From assembly GCA_963721445.1 (NCBI GenBank), contig CAVRIZ010000005.1, forward strand, positions 1-64,000: DNA of 64,000 bases, written 5' to 3'. Source of the stretch: DAIOEK01 sp963721445. Its GTDB lineage: Bacteria > Chloroflexota > Anaerolineae > Anaerolineales > Anaerolineaceae. A model generated the notes under the pieces. It worked only from the letters and a program-made list of their open reading frames with translations, was not told the DNA's origin and made no database searches. This document shows positions 46,636 through 55,313 of this stretch, piece by piece (the first letter of the stretch is position 1; each line of letters begins with the position of its first letter). The position numbers and the translations under genes were made by a program.

Positions 46636-47876
46636 CCGAATCACCTGTACAACCCAGTCTGACCAATCCGACCGGCAATTTGCCAGGTTTAATGGAAATC
46701 TGCCAGATCATCATCCATTCAACTGATTGGAAAGTAAGTTTGGAACAGGCATTACCATACATCCGCCGGCAGGTTCTTTTTGACAATTTCGCACTGTATC
46801 AAAAAATCCCCCAAGAGACCATTAGTTTTGAGGTTGTGTATGCCAGGGCGATGGGAAGAGGGAAAACGATTGGGGAATTCCTGTCGTGGGGCGATGCCAC
46901 TGCATCGAGTGTTTTTGATACCGGACGACAACAGGTAAATCAACCTATTCTTGCCGAGACTGCCAATGACAACCGGTTGGAATTTCCCTTCATTTTGGGC
47001 TTGCCGATCAATTTTGAAAATCAGTTCTTCTGCCTGATATTGGTTCGTTTTGGTGGACCTGAATACACTCAGCAGGACAAACAGACTGCAGCATTCCTCG
47101 CTTCCATGGTAGGGATCCTGCTCAGACAGAAACACTTTCAGGATCAACTTTCCCAATTTGAAAAAGAACGTCAACAAGCGGCAGTTCAGGAAGACTTTAT
47201 ATCCACCATCTCTCATGAGCTGATCTCACCCATTGGATTTATCAAAGGGTATACCACAACGTTAATGCGGTCAGACACAACCTGGACATCTGAAATGCAA
47301 CGTGAATTCCTGGCCATAATCGATGAAGAGACAGACCGTCTGGAAGAATTGATAGAAAATTTATTAGATTCCTCCCGGTTGCAAAGCGGCTCGCTCGCAA
47401 TAGATAAACAGCCTGTCCAATTGGATACACTGATCAGGGACGTTACGACACGGGCAAAGGCCCATGAAACTAATATACAGATCCATACATTGACGGGAAA
47501 ACCATTACCCCGCATTTTAGGAGATTCGCGCCGTCTTACCCAGGTTTTTGAAAATTTAATTGGCAACGCCATCAAATACGCGCCGGGATGTCATTTAACT
47601 ATTACACCCGAGGTATTAAATCACCAGATCCATCTCATCTTTTCGGATGATGGCCCGGGAATTTCGCCGAGACACCTGCCTAACCTCTTTAAGAAGTTTT
47701 ATCGCAGTCCCGACAATTCGACAGAAGTCCGGGGTACTGGTCTTGGTTTATATATCTGCCGACAAATCATTGAAGCTCATGATGGGGAGATTTTCGCTGA
47801 ATCTGAGTTCGGAAAAGGGTTGACCATTCATATATTGTTACCCATCGCGCCTATTCTAGCCGGTAGAGAGGTGTGA
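46632..47876 (+). CDS. GAF-domain sensor histidine kinase
   Basis: 414 residues: an N-terminal GAF-like sensory domain (about 20-170), a short coiled coil, HisKA with ISHELISPIGFIKGYTTTLM (phospho-His), and HATPase_c with ENLIGNAIKYAPG (N box), DDGPGISP (G1) and GTGLGLYICRQI (G2). It is cytoplasmic. It overlaps the first kinase by four bases and is followed after three bases by the response regulator, so the two kinases probably feed one regulator. Signal unknown. Confidence 0.85.
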   Translation: MTESPVQPSLTNPTGNLPGLMEICQIIIHSTDWKVSLEQALPYIRRQVLFDNFALYQKIPQETISFEVVYARAMGRGKTIGEFLSWGDATASSVFDTGRQQVNQPILAETANDNRLEFPFILGLPINFENQFFCLILVRFGGPEYTQQDKQTAAFLASMVGILLRQKHFQDQLSQFEKERQQAAVQEDFISTISHELISPIGFIKGYTTTLMRSDTTWTSEMQREFLAIIDEETDRLEELIENLLDSSRLQSGSLAIDKQPVQLDTLIRDVTTRAKAHETNIQIHTLTGKPLPRILGDSRRLTQVFENLIGNAIKYAPGCHLTITPEVLNHQIHLIFSDDGPGISPRHLPNLFKKFYRSPDNSTEVRGTGLGLYICRQIIEAHDGEIFAESEFGKGLTIHILLPIAPILAGREV

Positions 47877-47879
47877 GCT

Positions 47880-48593
47880 GTGACAACCCGCATTATGGTG
47901 GTGGATGATGAAGCCCGTTATCTCCGATTGCTTCAAATTAACCTGGTAACAGAAGGGTATCAGGTAATCACAGCCTCAAATGGGATAGACGCGATCGAGC
48001 AGGTGGTCACCGATCCGCCGGACCTAATTCTGATGGATATCATTATGCCGAAACTGGACGGTATCAGCGCCTGTGAACGAATTCGTCAATTTTCGAGTGT
48101 TCCGATTATTATGCTTACCGGACGGGGTTCGGAAGAAGACAAGGTCAAATGTCTGAACATTGGCGCCGATGACTACATTACAAAACCATTCTCCGCAACC
48201 GAAGTCCTGGCGCGGGTCAGAGCTGTCTTACGCAGAACCCAAAGGAACCACAAAGAAGAGTGGTCCAGTTTCTTTACTAACGGGCATTTGCGAGTAGATT
48301 TCGGTAAAGCTGAGGTATTCCTGGATACCCGTCAGATTCAACTCACTGCTACCGAGTATCGTTTGCTTGTATTCTTCGCAAAAAACCAGGGTAAAGTGAT
48401 CACTGCAGATGAACTCCTTACTTCAATATGGGGTCCACAATACAAAGACGATAAGGAAATACTCTGGGTCAGTATCGCTCGCCTTCGCCAGAAACTGGAA
48501 GAGAATCCAAAAGAACCGGAATTAATTGTTACCCGGTCCGGATTGGGATACCTGATGCCCAAATTGGATTCTGCATCTCTGAAAATGAACTGA
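47880..48593 (+). CDS. OmpR/PhoB-family response regulator
   Basis: 237 residues. The receiver domain has the acidic pair VVDDEA, the phospho-acceptor Asp in LILMDIIMPKLDG, the switch Thr in IIMLTGRG and Lys in YITKPFSATEVLAR. The C-terminal winged helix (LTATEYRLLVFFAKNQGKVI, then DDKEILWVSIARLRQKLEENP) is of the OmpR class. It is the evident partner of the two kinases. GTG 47,880 starts three bases after the kinase stop. Target genes are unknown; the genes that follow on the same strand are candidates. Confidence 0.9.
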   Translation: MTTRIMVVDDEARYLRLLQINLVTEGYQVITASNGIDAIEQVVTDPPDLILMDIIMPKLDGISACERIRQFSSVPIIMLTGRGSEEDKVKCLNIGADDYITKPFSATEVLARVRAVLRRTQRNHKEEWSSFFTNGHLRVDFGKAEVFLDTRQIQLTATEYRLLVFFAKNQGKVITADELLTSIWGPQYKDDKEILWVSIARLRQKLEENPKEPELIVTRSGLGYLMPKLDSASLKMN

Positions 48594-48602
48594 GGAAATA
48601 GA

Positions 48603-48890
48603 ATGATACGAGATTTTGACGAAAAAGGGAAAATCTTTACCAATGTAGTATCCAAAAACCCGGTAGATGCGATCATCCAAACCTGGACCCACCAAATTCA
48701 GGGCGAAGTATACATTAAACACGACGAGCGCCTAAAGGATGAATTGAACCGGTCTGAACAATTTGTTGCAGTTACCAATGCAAAGATATTCGACACTCAA
48801 GGTAATCCTCTCTTTGAATGCCAATTTCTAACCATAAACAAAGACCAGATCATCTGGATAATTCCAGCCAAAGATCTGAAAGATAAGTAG
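48603..48890 (+). CDS. small conserved-looking protein of unknown function
   Basis: 95 residues, soluble, mixed alpha-beta: NPVDAIIQTWTHQIQGEVYI, then EQFVAVTNAKIFDTQGNPLF and QIIWIIPAKDLKDK. I do not recognise the family. The strand-turn pattern could be a small sensor or adaptor. ATG 48,603 follows GAGGAAATAGA, and it sits between the response regulator and a CpaF-type ATPase with gaps of nine and six bases. It is therefore surely in the same transcript and might link signalling to the ATPase. Confidence 0.65.
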   Translation: MIRDFDEKGKIFTNVVSKNPVDAIIQTWTHQIQGEVYIKHDERLKDELNRSEQFVAVTNAKIFDTQGNPLFECQFLTINKDQIIWIIPAKDLKDK

Positions 48891-48896
48891 ACTTTC

Positions 48897-50219
48897 ATGA
48901 ATCAATCGAACCAAAATAGTAATCCTCCGATCAAACCAGACGAGTACCAGAAATTAAAAAAGTATTTGATCGAAAGAATCGCCCGTGATCTAGAACAAAC
49001 TCCGCCAACCTCTGAGATGCGTAAGCAGGTCATCGTCGAGTCAATGGAGGCTTCCTACGAACAAACCCATCTTACGTTGCCTTCAACAATTCGGGAGCAA
49101 CTATTTCGAGAAATTCTGGATGACCTCCTGGGATTCGGTCCGATCCAGCCGTTGCTGGATGACGCAAGTGTAAATGAAGTGATGGTCAATGCTTACGACA
49201 AAGTGTATGTAGAACAAAAAGGACGATTAATAAAAACGAATGTCAAATTTGAGAACGAAGACCAGGTAATGCGGGTAATTGAACGCATTATCATGCCGCT
49301 TGGGAGACGGATTGATCCAGATAGCCCAATGGTTGATGCGCGATTACCCGATGGTTCCCGGGTTAATGCCATTATTCCACCAGTAGCGATCGATGGACCC
49401 AGTATCACCATCCGGAAATTTGGGAAAGGCCGATTGTCAATTCAGGAATTGATCGATCTGGGATCCATCACCGCCAATATGGCGGAATTTATCAGGGCGT
49501 GTGTACTTTCCAAATTCAATATCATTGTCTCCGGAGGTACCGGAACTGGAAAAACCACCCTCCTTAATGTCTTATCCGGATATATTCCTGAAGAAGAGCG
49601 AATCGTAACCATTGAAGATGCTGCCGAATTAAGACTTCAACAAGATCACATTATCCGCCTTGAAACAAAACCACCCAATGTAGATGGACTTGGGACCGTT
49701 TCCATCCGCGACCTGGTTCGGAATTCGTTGCGAATGCGACCTGACCGAATTGTAGTGGGAGAGGTTCGCGGTGGCGAAGCCATGGACATGCTTCAAGCGA
49801 TGAACACCGGGCATGATGGCTCGCTCACCACAATTCACGCAAATTCACCCCGGGATACGTTATCTCGGTTGGAAACGCTTTGCATGATGGCGGGAATGGA
49901 TATGCCTCTCCGAGTCATTCGTCAGCAAATTGCATCAGCTATTGATTTGATCGTGCAGCTTTCGCGATTAAAAGACGGTACCCGCAAAATCACAGCCATA
50001 ACAGAAGTATCCGGTATGGAAGGAGAAATGGTGGTACTGACTGACATTTTTAAATTCGAACAGACCGGCATTTCACAGGAAGGAAAAGTTCTCGGTGAAT
50101 TAAAACCGACCGGGATCCGACCGCTATTCACTCCACGGTTAGAATCGTACGGCTTCAAACTGCCACCTGAAGTCTTCGGCGCGAACATTGCCGATATAAT
50201 CGCCTCCCGACGTCGTTGA
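48897..50219 (+). CDS. CpaF/TadA-type secretion ATPase, without nearby pilus genes
   Basis: 440 residues of the type II/IV secretion ATPase family. The N-terminal domain (LLGFGPIQPLLDDASVNEVMVN) is the CpaF type. Walker A is SGGTGTGKTTLLNVL, the Asp box is RIVTIEDAAELRLQQ, the His box LTTIHANSPRDTLSR and Walker B VVGEVRGGEAMDML. These ATPases drive Tad/Flp pili or related assembly. No TadB, TadC, pilin or prepilin peptidase genes are near, so it is orphaned in this window. It follows the two-component genes in one transcript. Confidence 0.85.
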   Translation: MNQSNQNSNPPIKPDEYQKLKKYLIERIARDLEQTPPTSEMRKQVIVESMEASYEQTHLTLPSTIREQLFREILDDLLGFGPIQPLLDDASVNEVMVNAYDKVYVEQKGRLIKTNVKFENEDQVMRVIERIIMPLGRRIDPDSPMVDARLPDGSRVNAIIPPVAIDGPSITIRKFGKGRLSIQELIDLGSITANMAEFIRACVLSKFNIIVSGGTGTGKTTLLNVLSGYIPEEERIVTIEDAAELRLQQDHIIRLETKPPNVDGLGTVSIRDLVRNSLRMRPDRIVVGEVRGGEAMDMLQAMNTGHDGSLTTIHANSPRDTLSRLETLCMMAGMDMPLRVIRQQIASAIDLIVQLSRLKDGTRKITAITEVSGMEGEMVVLTDIFKFEQTGISQEGKVLGELKPTGIRPLFTPRLESYGFKLPPEVFGANIADIIASRRR

Positions 50220-50319
50220 AATAATAAGGGCATTAGTGGTATAAATATTGCAATCTTATTGGTAACTTGGATCAAGCTCAAGAATAGAATATATGCGAGC
50301 AAAGAAGGATAAGGTGAAT

Positions 50320-50994
50320 ATGAACACGCTTCAAAAAGCGCTTACCCTGAGAACAAAAAAAATTGGTATTTTAATGATGGATGCCAGGAAGACAGCGCGT
50401 CAAACCGAAGAGGCATGTGCCGGGGTTATGCAAGTCACGCCTGTGGAATACCGTAAGTTTGAATTTGGCGAATCTATGCCATCTCTTCCCCAATTAGAAG
50501 TCCTGGCATTTTTCCTCGATATCCCATTGGAACATTTTTGGGGCAATAAGGTCTCCTCAGAAGGACCATTGTTCACTCTGAACACGGCTGCATTACTGCC
50601 TCTACGTAACCGGGTTATTGGTATTACTCTCCGACAATTGCGACAGAATGCTGGGATCTCGGCGGATGATTTTGCTCAACAAGTGGACCTTGAACCTGCC
50701 GTTCTTAATAAATACGAATTAGGTGATGAGGCAATTCCATTGCCCTTGTTGGAGCAGTTGCTTGCATTACTGAATGAAAGTATCAGCATCGTCGCAGATC
50801 AACACGGTCAAATTGGAAAATGGTACAAACAGCAGAAGACGGTCGATAGTATTGTCACATATCCGGAAGAAATCCAGGATTTTGTCGCCAAATCCATTAA
50901 TGAACCATACCTTGAATTAGCAAAAAAATTAAGCGAGATGGATGCCAGAAAATTGAGGGCGATAGCCGAAGGATTGCTGGAAATCACATATTAG
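50320..50994 (+). CDS. protein with two XRE-type helix-turn-helix domains
   Basis: About 224 residues. The first HTH covers LMMDARKTARQTEEACAGVM to FEFGESMPSLPQLEVLAFFL, the second LRQLRQNAGISADDFAQQVD to YELGDEAIPLPLLEQLLALL. The C-terminal tail (about 165-224) is helical. Two tandem XRE domains in one chain would bind a long or asymmetric site alone. ATG 50,320 is preferred (AAGG five bases upstream); ATG 50,293 is in frame. The stop is three bases from the acetyltransferase gene. No membrane segment, so it is not RodZ. Confidence 0.7.
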   Translation: MNTLQKALTLRTKKIGILMMDARKTARQTEEACAGVMQVTPVEYRKFEFGESMPSLPQLEVLAFFLDIPLEHFWGNKVSSEGPLFTLNTAALLPLRNRVIGITLRQLRQNAGISADDFAQQVDLEPAVLNKYELGDEAIPLPLLEQLLALLNESISIVADQHGQIGKWYKQQKTVDSIVTYPEEIQDFVAKSINEPYLELAKKLSEMDARKLRAIAEGLLEITY

Positions 50995-50997
50995 GTC

Positions 50998-51855
50998 ATG
51001 TTACCAACTGAATTTCTCGTTACTCCTGTTTCCATCAACGATTCAGAGTTGGTATTAGATTTTTTAAGTACCGCTCAATTCTCTCATCGACACTTGGATT
51101 GGCGTCTACCCATCGACTGGTTGGGTGAACAACCTTACCTGCTTTGCACCTATCAACAAGAACCAATTTCAATCCTGATCAGTCCGTACAGAAATGAAAA
51201 GGAAGTTTGGATTCGCAGTTACGCCGGACAAGCTTATAATTCCTCACGTCTTTCTTGGCCAATTTTGTTGGATAAGACGAAGACGATCCTCACGTCAAAG
51301 GGAGTAGAGCGGCTTTACAGCATTGCGTTATCCGACTGGTACCGTGATCTCTTGATAGAAACCGGATTCAAGCTGGTTAATCAAATTGTTGTATTAGAAA
51401 AATCGAATTGGCAAACAAAACCTCTCAGGGTTCCACCCGAAGGCTTAACATTACAGGAAATGGAAAGCACTGATCTGGAAGAGGTTTGGCAACTGGACCA
51501 AATTTGTTTCGAGCCACTCTGGCATCTCACAGAAGAAGATGTACAGATTGCCTTTAAACAAGCAGAAAATTGCACAATTCTTCGAAGCCCTAAAGGTAAA
51601 CTGGTTGGTTATCAAATTGGTAATATGTTGATCGGGACTGGACACCTGGCAAGGATTGCCATTCATCCTGACTATCGTCGAATTCAAGCTGCCCAAATGT
51701 TGCTTTCCGACTTGCTCAAGCGGTTTGCCCAATTGGGAGCCTCCAGAGTCACCGTTAATACCCAATCAGATAATCTAGCTTCTTTGCAGTTATACCAACA
51801 GAATGGTTTTTATCTTACCGGTGATCGTTACCCTGTGTATTCTCTCGATCTATAA
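50998..51855 (+). CDS. GNAT-family N-acetyltransferase
   Basis: 285 residues. The C-terminal half is a GNAT domain: acetyl-CoA site HLARIAIHPDYRRIQAAQML (a loose R/QxxGxG/A) and the typical end VNTQSDNLASLQLYQQNGFY. The N-terminal half (1-140) may be a degenerate second GNAT fold. The glycine-rich loop is poorly kept (RRIQAAQ), which may lower activity. It is three bases after the double-HTH gene. Substrate unknown. Confidence 0.75.
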   Translation: MLPTEFLVTPVSINDSELVLDFLSTAQFSHRHLDWRLPIDWLGEQPYLLCTYQQEPISILISPYRNEKEVWIRSYAGQAYNSSRLSWPILLDKTKTILTSKGVERLYSIALSDWYRDLLIETGFKLVNQIVVLEKSNWQTKPLRVPPEGLTLQEMESTDLEEVWQLDQICFEPLWHLTEEDVQIAFKQAENCTILRSPKGKLVGYQIGNMLIGTGHLARIAIHPDYRRIQAAQMLLSDLLKRFAQLGASRVTVNTQSDNLASLQLYQQNGFYLTGDRYPVYSLDL

Positions 51856-51932
51856 ACATCATACATTTGCTTTACAGGGATTTCCCTCTGTGGGAAAATT
51901 CATCCTACTCTATTTGACTCCCAGGAGGAATT

Positions 51933-52616
51933 ATGGGAAAGAAAGAAGAATATCGCCGCCATCTTGAGACTGCCAAAAAACGAAATCAGACAATCCTGTT
52001 GGGGGTAATCGTCATCGCAGCTCTAGTCATCGCTGGCATCATTATCATTCCGAATCTCCAATCCATCGGTACAATTGCGACGGTTGTACCAAATCCACGA
52101 CCTCAAGCACAGGGGATGGCAATGGGTGATCCAAACGCTCCGGTGAAACTTGATGTTTATTCCGATTTTCAATGTCCTGCCTGTAAATCTTTTGCACAAA
52201 ATGTCGAACCACAACTGATAGATCAATATATATCAAAAGGATTGGTCCACCTGACCTATCGTCCGTTCCGCGTGATCGGACCTGAATCTGATCGGGCTGC
52301 CCAGGCTGCCTACTGCGCGTCGGATCAAAATAAGTTCTGGGAATATCATGATATTCTTTATGCCAATTGGACTGGCGAAGAAGTGGGAGATTTCAGCGAT
52401 AGGAGGCTGAAAGCTTATGCTGAAAGTATCCAGCTTAACACCAGTGCCTTCAATCAGTGTTTTTCTTCGGGTAAATACCGTGGGCAAGTGCAAGAGGATC
52501 AGATAGCAGGTAATCAGATCAAAGTCAGTTTTACACCGAGCGTATTTGTCAACGGAACTTTAGTAGCTGATGGAAACTATACTGCGGCTATTGATACCGC
52601 ATTAGCCTCGAAATAA
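51933..52616 (+). CDS. membrane-anchored DsbA/thioredoxin-fold protein
   Basis: 227 residues. An N-terminal transmembrane anchor (about residues 20-42) presents a DsbA-like domain outside. The active site is SDFQCPACKSF (CPAC) and the cis-Pro loop is SFTPSVFVNG. It probably oxidises or isomerises disulfides in exported proteins, like BdbD or the DsbA domains fused to VKOR. No VKOR or DsbB gene is adjacent. ATG 51,933 has a strong AGGAGG. It stands alone with a terminator after it. Confidence 0.85.
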   Translation: MGKKEEYRRHLETAKKRNQTILLGVIVIAALVIAGIIIIPNLQSIGTIATVVPNPRPQAQGMAMGDPNAPVKLDVYSDFQCPACKSFAQNVEPQLIDQYISKGLVHLTYRPFRVIGPESDRAAQAAYCASDQNKFWEYHDILYANWTGEEVGDFSDRRLKAYAESIQLNTSAFNQCFSSGKYRGQVQEDQIAGNQIKVSFTPSVFVNGTLVADGNYTAAIDTALASK

Positions 52617-52633
52617 TACCTACCAGCCGTATT

Positions 52634-52670
52634 AAAAATCAATCCGGTAAACTAACCCGGATTGATTTTT
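52634..52670. terminator. bidirectional rho-independent terminator
   Basis: AAAAATCAATCCGG (52,634-52,647) pairs perfectly over 14 bp with 52,657-52,670 around a 9-nt loop; A and T runs lie on both sides. It ends the DsbA-like gene and the convergent pduO gene. Confidence 0.9.
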
Positions 52671-52690
52671 ATTTTTAATAATCTGGTATC

Positions 52691-53248
52691 TTATTCTTCT
52701 TTTGCCATAGTGGCTTGTTCTTTACCCATCCAATGATTTACAGATAACTCCAATTGATACATCAAGCTCGATAAGCGGTTGATGTATTGGCGTATTGCAG
52801 AATTTTCCAACTCTCCAGCCTCAAACAACGGGATCAATCTTCTTTCTGCCCGACGAATCACAGTCCTTGCCAGATCCAGCAATGCCTGTTGGACAGTATC
52901 TCCAGGGAGAATAAATCCGTCTGGCAGTTTCACTTCGTCGTTCAATGAATAAATGTATCCTTCAATCCGGGTGACATATTCCTGAGACATAGGAGCGATG
53001 ATTTCTTTTTGCCCGGGTAATATGGAAATTTCACCCATGATATGGTACAGATCCCTCTGAACCTGGGTAAGTATGTTTTTTACTTTTTGATGGGTAATCA
53101 GTGATTTGGCAACGCCAATAACTGCGGAACATTCATCCAGGGATCCGAGGACTTCAAACCGTAAACCTGCTTTGGAATACCGACCCTGTCCGAGTAAACC
53201 ACTTCGGCCGTCGTCTCCTTTGGCGGTGAACAGCACGGTTTTAGTCAT
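52691..53248 (-). CDS. pduO: PduO-type cob(I)alamin adenosyltransferase
   Basis: 185 residues with the PduO/MMAB hallmarks: an N-terminal TAKGDDGRSGLLGQGR phosphate loop (normally TKTGDDG), FEVLGSLDECSAVIG, and DLARTVIRRAERRLI. It transfers the adenosyl group from ATP to cob(I)alamin, making adenosylcobalamin for mutases. It is therefore the natural cofactor supplier for the mutase-like gene at 29.2-30.8 kb. ATG 53,248 is five bases after the stop of the peptide-binding protein gene, third in a secG-SBP-pduO run. Confidence 0.85.
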   Translation of the reverse strand: MTKTVLFTAKGDDGRSGLLGQGRYSKAGLRFEVLGSLDECSAVIGVAKSLITHQKVKNILTQVQRDLYHIMGEISILPGQKEIIAPMSQEYVTRIEGYIYSLNDEVKLPDGFILPGDTVQQALLDLARTVIRRAERRLIPLFEAGELENSAIRQYINRLSSLMYQLELSVNHWMGKEQATMAKEE

Positions 53249-53253
53249 ACTGC

Positions 53254-54933
53254 TTATGGTACAGCAGTTCCATCAGTCTGTGTGCCGCGACGTATAATCA
53301 CGTACCAATCTTTTACAGTTTCAAATCGGTCGCTGGAGTCATAGATCGGACCCATTTGTACTCCCTGGATACGATCGCTCACCGCATAGGTGTATACCGG
53401 ATAGTAGAGCAAAATAGCGGGCATTTCTTTTCGGAAAACAACCTGAAAATTATGATATAGGCGAGTCCGTTCAGCCGGGTCAAAATTGATCCTAGCCTGT
53501 TCCAGGTATTCACTGGCGACATTGTTATTCCATTGGGAATAATTTTGGCCACCAGTCGCTTGAGCTTGATCCCAGAAGGGATATGGATCGGGATCTGGAG
53601 AACGACTTAGATTGATATCTACCAGAGCAGCCTGGTATTTTCGTTGAACCAAACGTTGATCTATTAATTCATCATAAGAAAGTGGCTCCAGTTTCACCTC
53701 GACTCCGAGTGCCAACCAGTCACGCTGGATCGCCTGCGCAAGCAAGGTATGGAATGGATCATCCGGATGAGACAACGTGAAAGATAAATACTTTCCGTCT
53801 TTTGCACGGACTGTATCACCCTCTTTCTCGAAGACGTATTTAGCGTTCTTTAATTGGTCAATGGCTGATTCTGGATCAAAAACAATCGGACCATCACTGT
53901 AATATGACCACGTATCCGGGAGGATTGGACTTTCTGCCGGGATAGCCTGTCCATTGAGAATTCGATTAATGATAAAAGACCGATTTATGGATTTCATCAA
54001 TGCCCATCGGACTTCCACATCCTGGAAAAAATCCACATCGGTATTATTCAGGTTGAGTAAAACCATTGAGAGTTCTGGTCTGCGACCGGTGTAGATAGAA
54101 AGGTTTTTCTCAGTTAATACCTGTTGAAGAATATCCGAAGTTACCTGACTAATACCCTGCACTTCACCATCCGTATAGGCGGTGTATGCTGATGCTGAAT
54201 CCGGGTAAAACCGAAAGATTATTTGCTCGAGATATGGTTTTCCCAGAAAATAGGTTTCATTCATCCGAAGAGCAACCCCAGCGACCTGATCATTCTCAAC
54301 GATCAGGTGATCCAACTTATATGGACCACTTCCAACCGGTTGCAGGTTATAGGTTGATTCAATGATCTGTTCGAATGATTGGTTTTCCAGAAGATGTTTC
54401 GGCAAAACACCAAAGGAAAGGTAATCTAAAAATGGTGAGAAAGGTTCAGGAATTCTGAATTGAAGGTTGAAGTCATCCAATTTATGCAGGGTGACCTGGC
54501 TCCAAAAATTCTTAACATCTGACGGGATGATCGAAGCATCTGATCGCATCAAATCGACAGTGTATATTATGTCGTCTACAGTCAGTGGTGAGCCATCGTG
54601 CCAGGTTATCCCTTCTCGAATCGAAAAGTTGTAGGTTAAGCCGTCTTTCGAGACTCCCCAAGTCTCTGCAAGATCAGGTTGCGCCTTTCCTTGCGCATCG
54701 AATTTAACCAAACTAGAAAACAGCAGCCGATCAATATCCCGATCCGCCTGATTGTAATGATCAAATAATGGATTTAATCGTTGGAAATTTCCGATGATGG
54801 CTTCCGTGTAAATCCCACCTGTTTGGGGCTGGTTGAGAGCCGTCTGGTTTTGAGGCTTTTGAGCAACAAGAAGTATACCCACAATTAAACCTGTGAGTAA
54901 GATAATTAGGATTTGCCAGCGTAATTTTTTCAT
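53254..54933 (-). CDS. peptide/nickel-type ABC substrate-binding protein (family 5)
   Basis: 559 residues. An N-terminal signal anchor (LRWQILIILLTGLIVGILLV) is followed by an SBP_bac_5 fold: LFSSLVKFDAQGKAQPDLAETW, FSIREGITWHDGSPLTVDDI, QPVGSGPYKL and VRWALMKSINR. It lacks a lipobox, so the helix itself may be the anchor. It binds oligopeptides or similar ligands outside. No dpp/opp permease genes are adjacent. ATG 54,933 lies just after a hairpin that ends the secG transcript, so it may be expressed separately or by read-through. Confidence 0.85.
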   Translation of the reverse strand: MKKLRWQILIILLTGLIVGILLVAQKPQNQTALNQPQTGGIYTEAIIGNFQRLNPLFDHYNQADRDIDRLLFSSLVKFDAQGKAQPDLAETWGVSKDGLTYNFSIREGITWHDGSPLTVDDIIYTVDLMRSDASIIPSDVKNFWSQVTLHKLDDFNLQFRIPEPFSPFLDYLSFGVLPKHLLENQSFEQIIESTYNLQPVGSGPYKLDHLIVENDQVAGVALRMNETYFLGKPYLEQIIFRFYPDSASAYTAYTDGEVQGISQVTSDILQQVLTEKNLSIYTGRRPELSMVLLNLNNTDVDFFQDVEVRWALMKSINRSFIINRILNGQAIPAESPILPDTWSYYSDGPIVFDPESAIDQLKNAKYVFEKEGDTVRAKDGKYLSFTLSHPDDPFHTLLAQAIQRDWLALGVEVKLEPLSYDELIDQRLVQRKYQAALVDINLSRSPDPDPYPFWDQAQATGGQNYSQWNNNVASEYLEQARINFDPAERTRLYHNFQVVFRKEMPAILLYYPVYTYAVSDRIQGVQMGPIYDSSDRFETVKDWYVIIRRGTQTDGTAVP

Positions 54934-54944
54934 ATATAAGAAAA

Positions 54945-54970
54945 GGCGCCTTCCATGGTTTTGAGGCGCC
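54945..54970 (-). terminator. rho-independent terminator or attenuator between secG and the SBP gene
   Basis: GGCGCC (54,945-54,950) pairs with GGCGCC (54,965-54,970). On the minus strand it is followed by TTTTCTTATAT, a U-rich tract, directly before the ATG of the SBP gene. It probably reduces read-through from secG. Confidence 0.65.
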
Positions 54971-55015
54971 CCAATTCAAACAAACATCGACCTCCCATGG
55001 GATGAGAGGATATTA

Positions 55016-55240
55016 TTACTTGGTAACGATAACCGTTACTACTGTTAATATCACAAAGAGAACAGCCAGTCCGATGGTGATGTAGAACAGGGTCCGTTCA
55101 ATTCCACGTCGTGCAGTAAAGACACCACCGGTATCTCCACCGGGTAACCCACCCAACCCGATGCCTTTATTCTGCAGTACGATGCTGGTAACCAAAGCAA
55201 TTGAAGTTATAATCAACGCGATATCGAAGTATTTATCCAC
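55016..55240 (-). CDS. secG: SecG subunit of the Sec translocase
   Basis: 74 residues with two membrane helices (about 5-20 and 50-72) and the family's glycine-rich loop LQNKGIGLGGLPGGDTGGVF. SecG helps the SecA-driven SecYEG channel move preproteins. GTG 55,240 follows AGGAGG at the right distance. It has its own promoter at 55,270-55,299 and a hairpin after it. Confidence 0.9.
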   Translation of the reverse strand: MDKYFDIALIITSIALVTSIVLQNKGIGLGGLPGGDTGGVFTARRGIERTLFYITIGLAVLFVILTVVTVIVTK

Positions 55241-55269
55241 AAAGTCCTCCTGAGACTAACAACCGTTGA

Positions 55270-55299
55270 ATTATACCCAGTTTAAACGGATTTCGTCAA
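55270..55299 (-). promoter_or_regulatory. promoter of secG
   Basis: On the minus strand, TTGACG (55,294-55,299), 18-bp spacer, TATAAT (55,270-55,275). It lies in the 73-bp gap shared with the divergent PHP gene. Confidence 0.6.
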
Positions 55300-55313
55300 C
55301 AGCCTGAAGAAAC

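Noticed and set aside
48897..50219. Tad/Flp pilus locus
   Set aside because: The ATPase is alone; no TadB, TadC, pilin, secretin or prepilin peptidase gene lies nearby.
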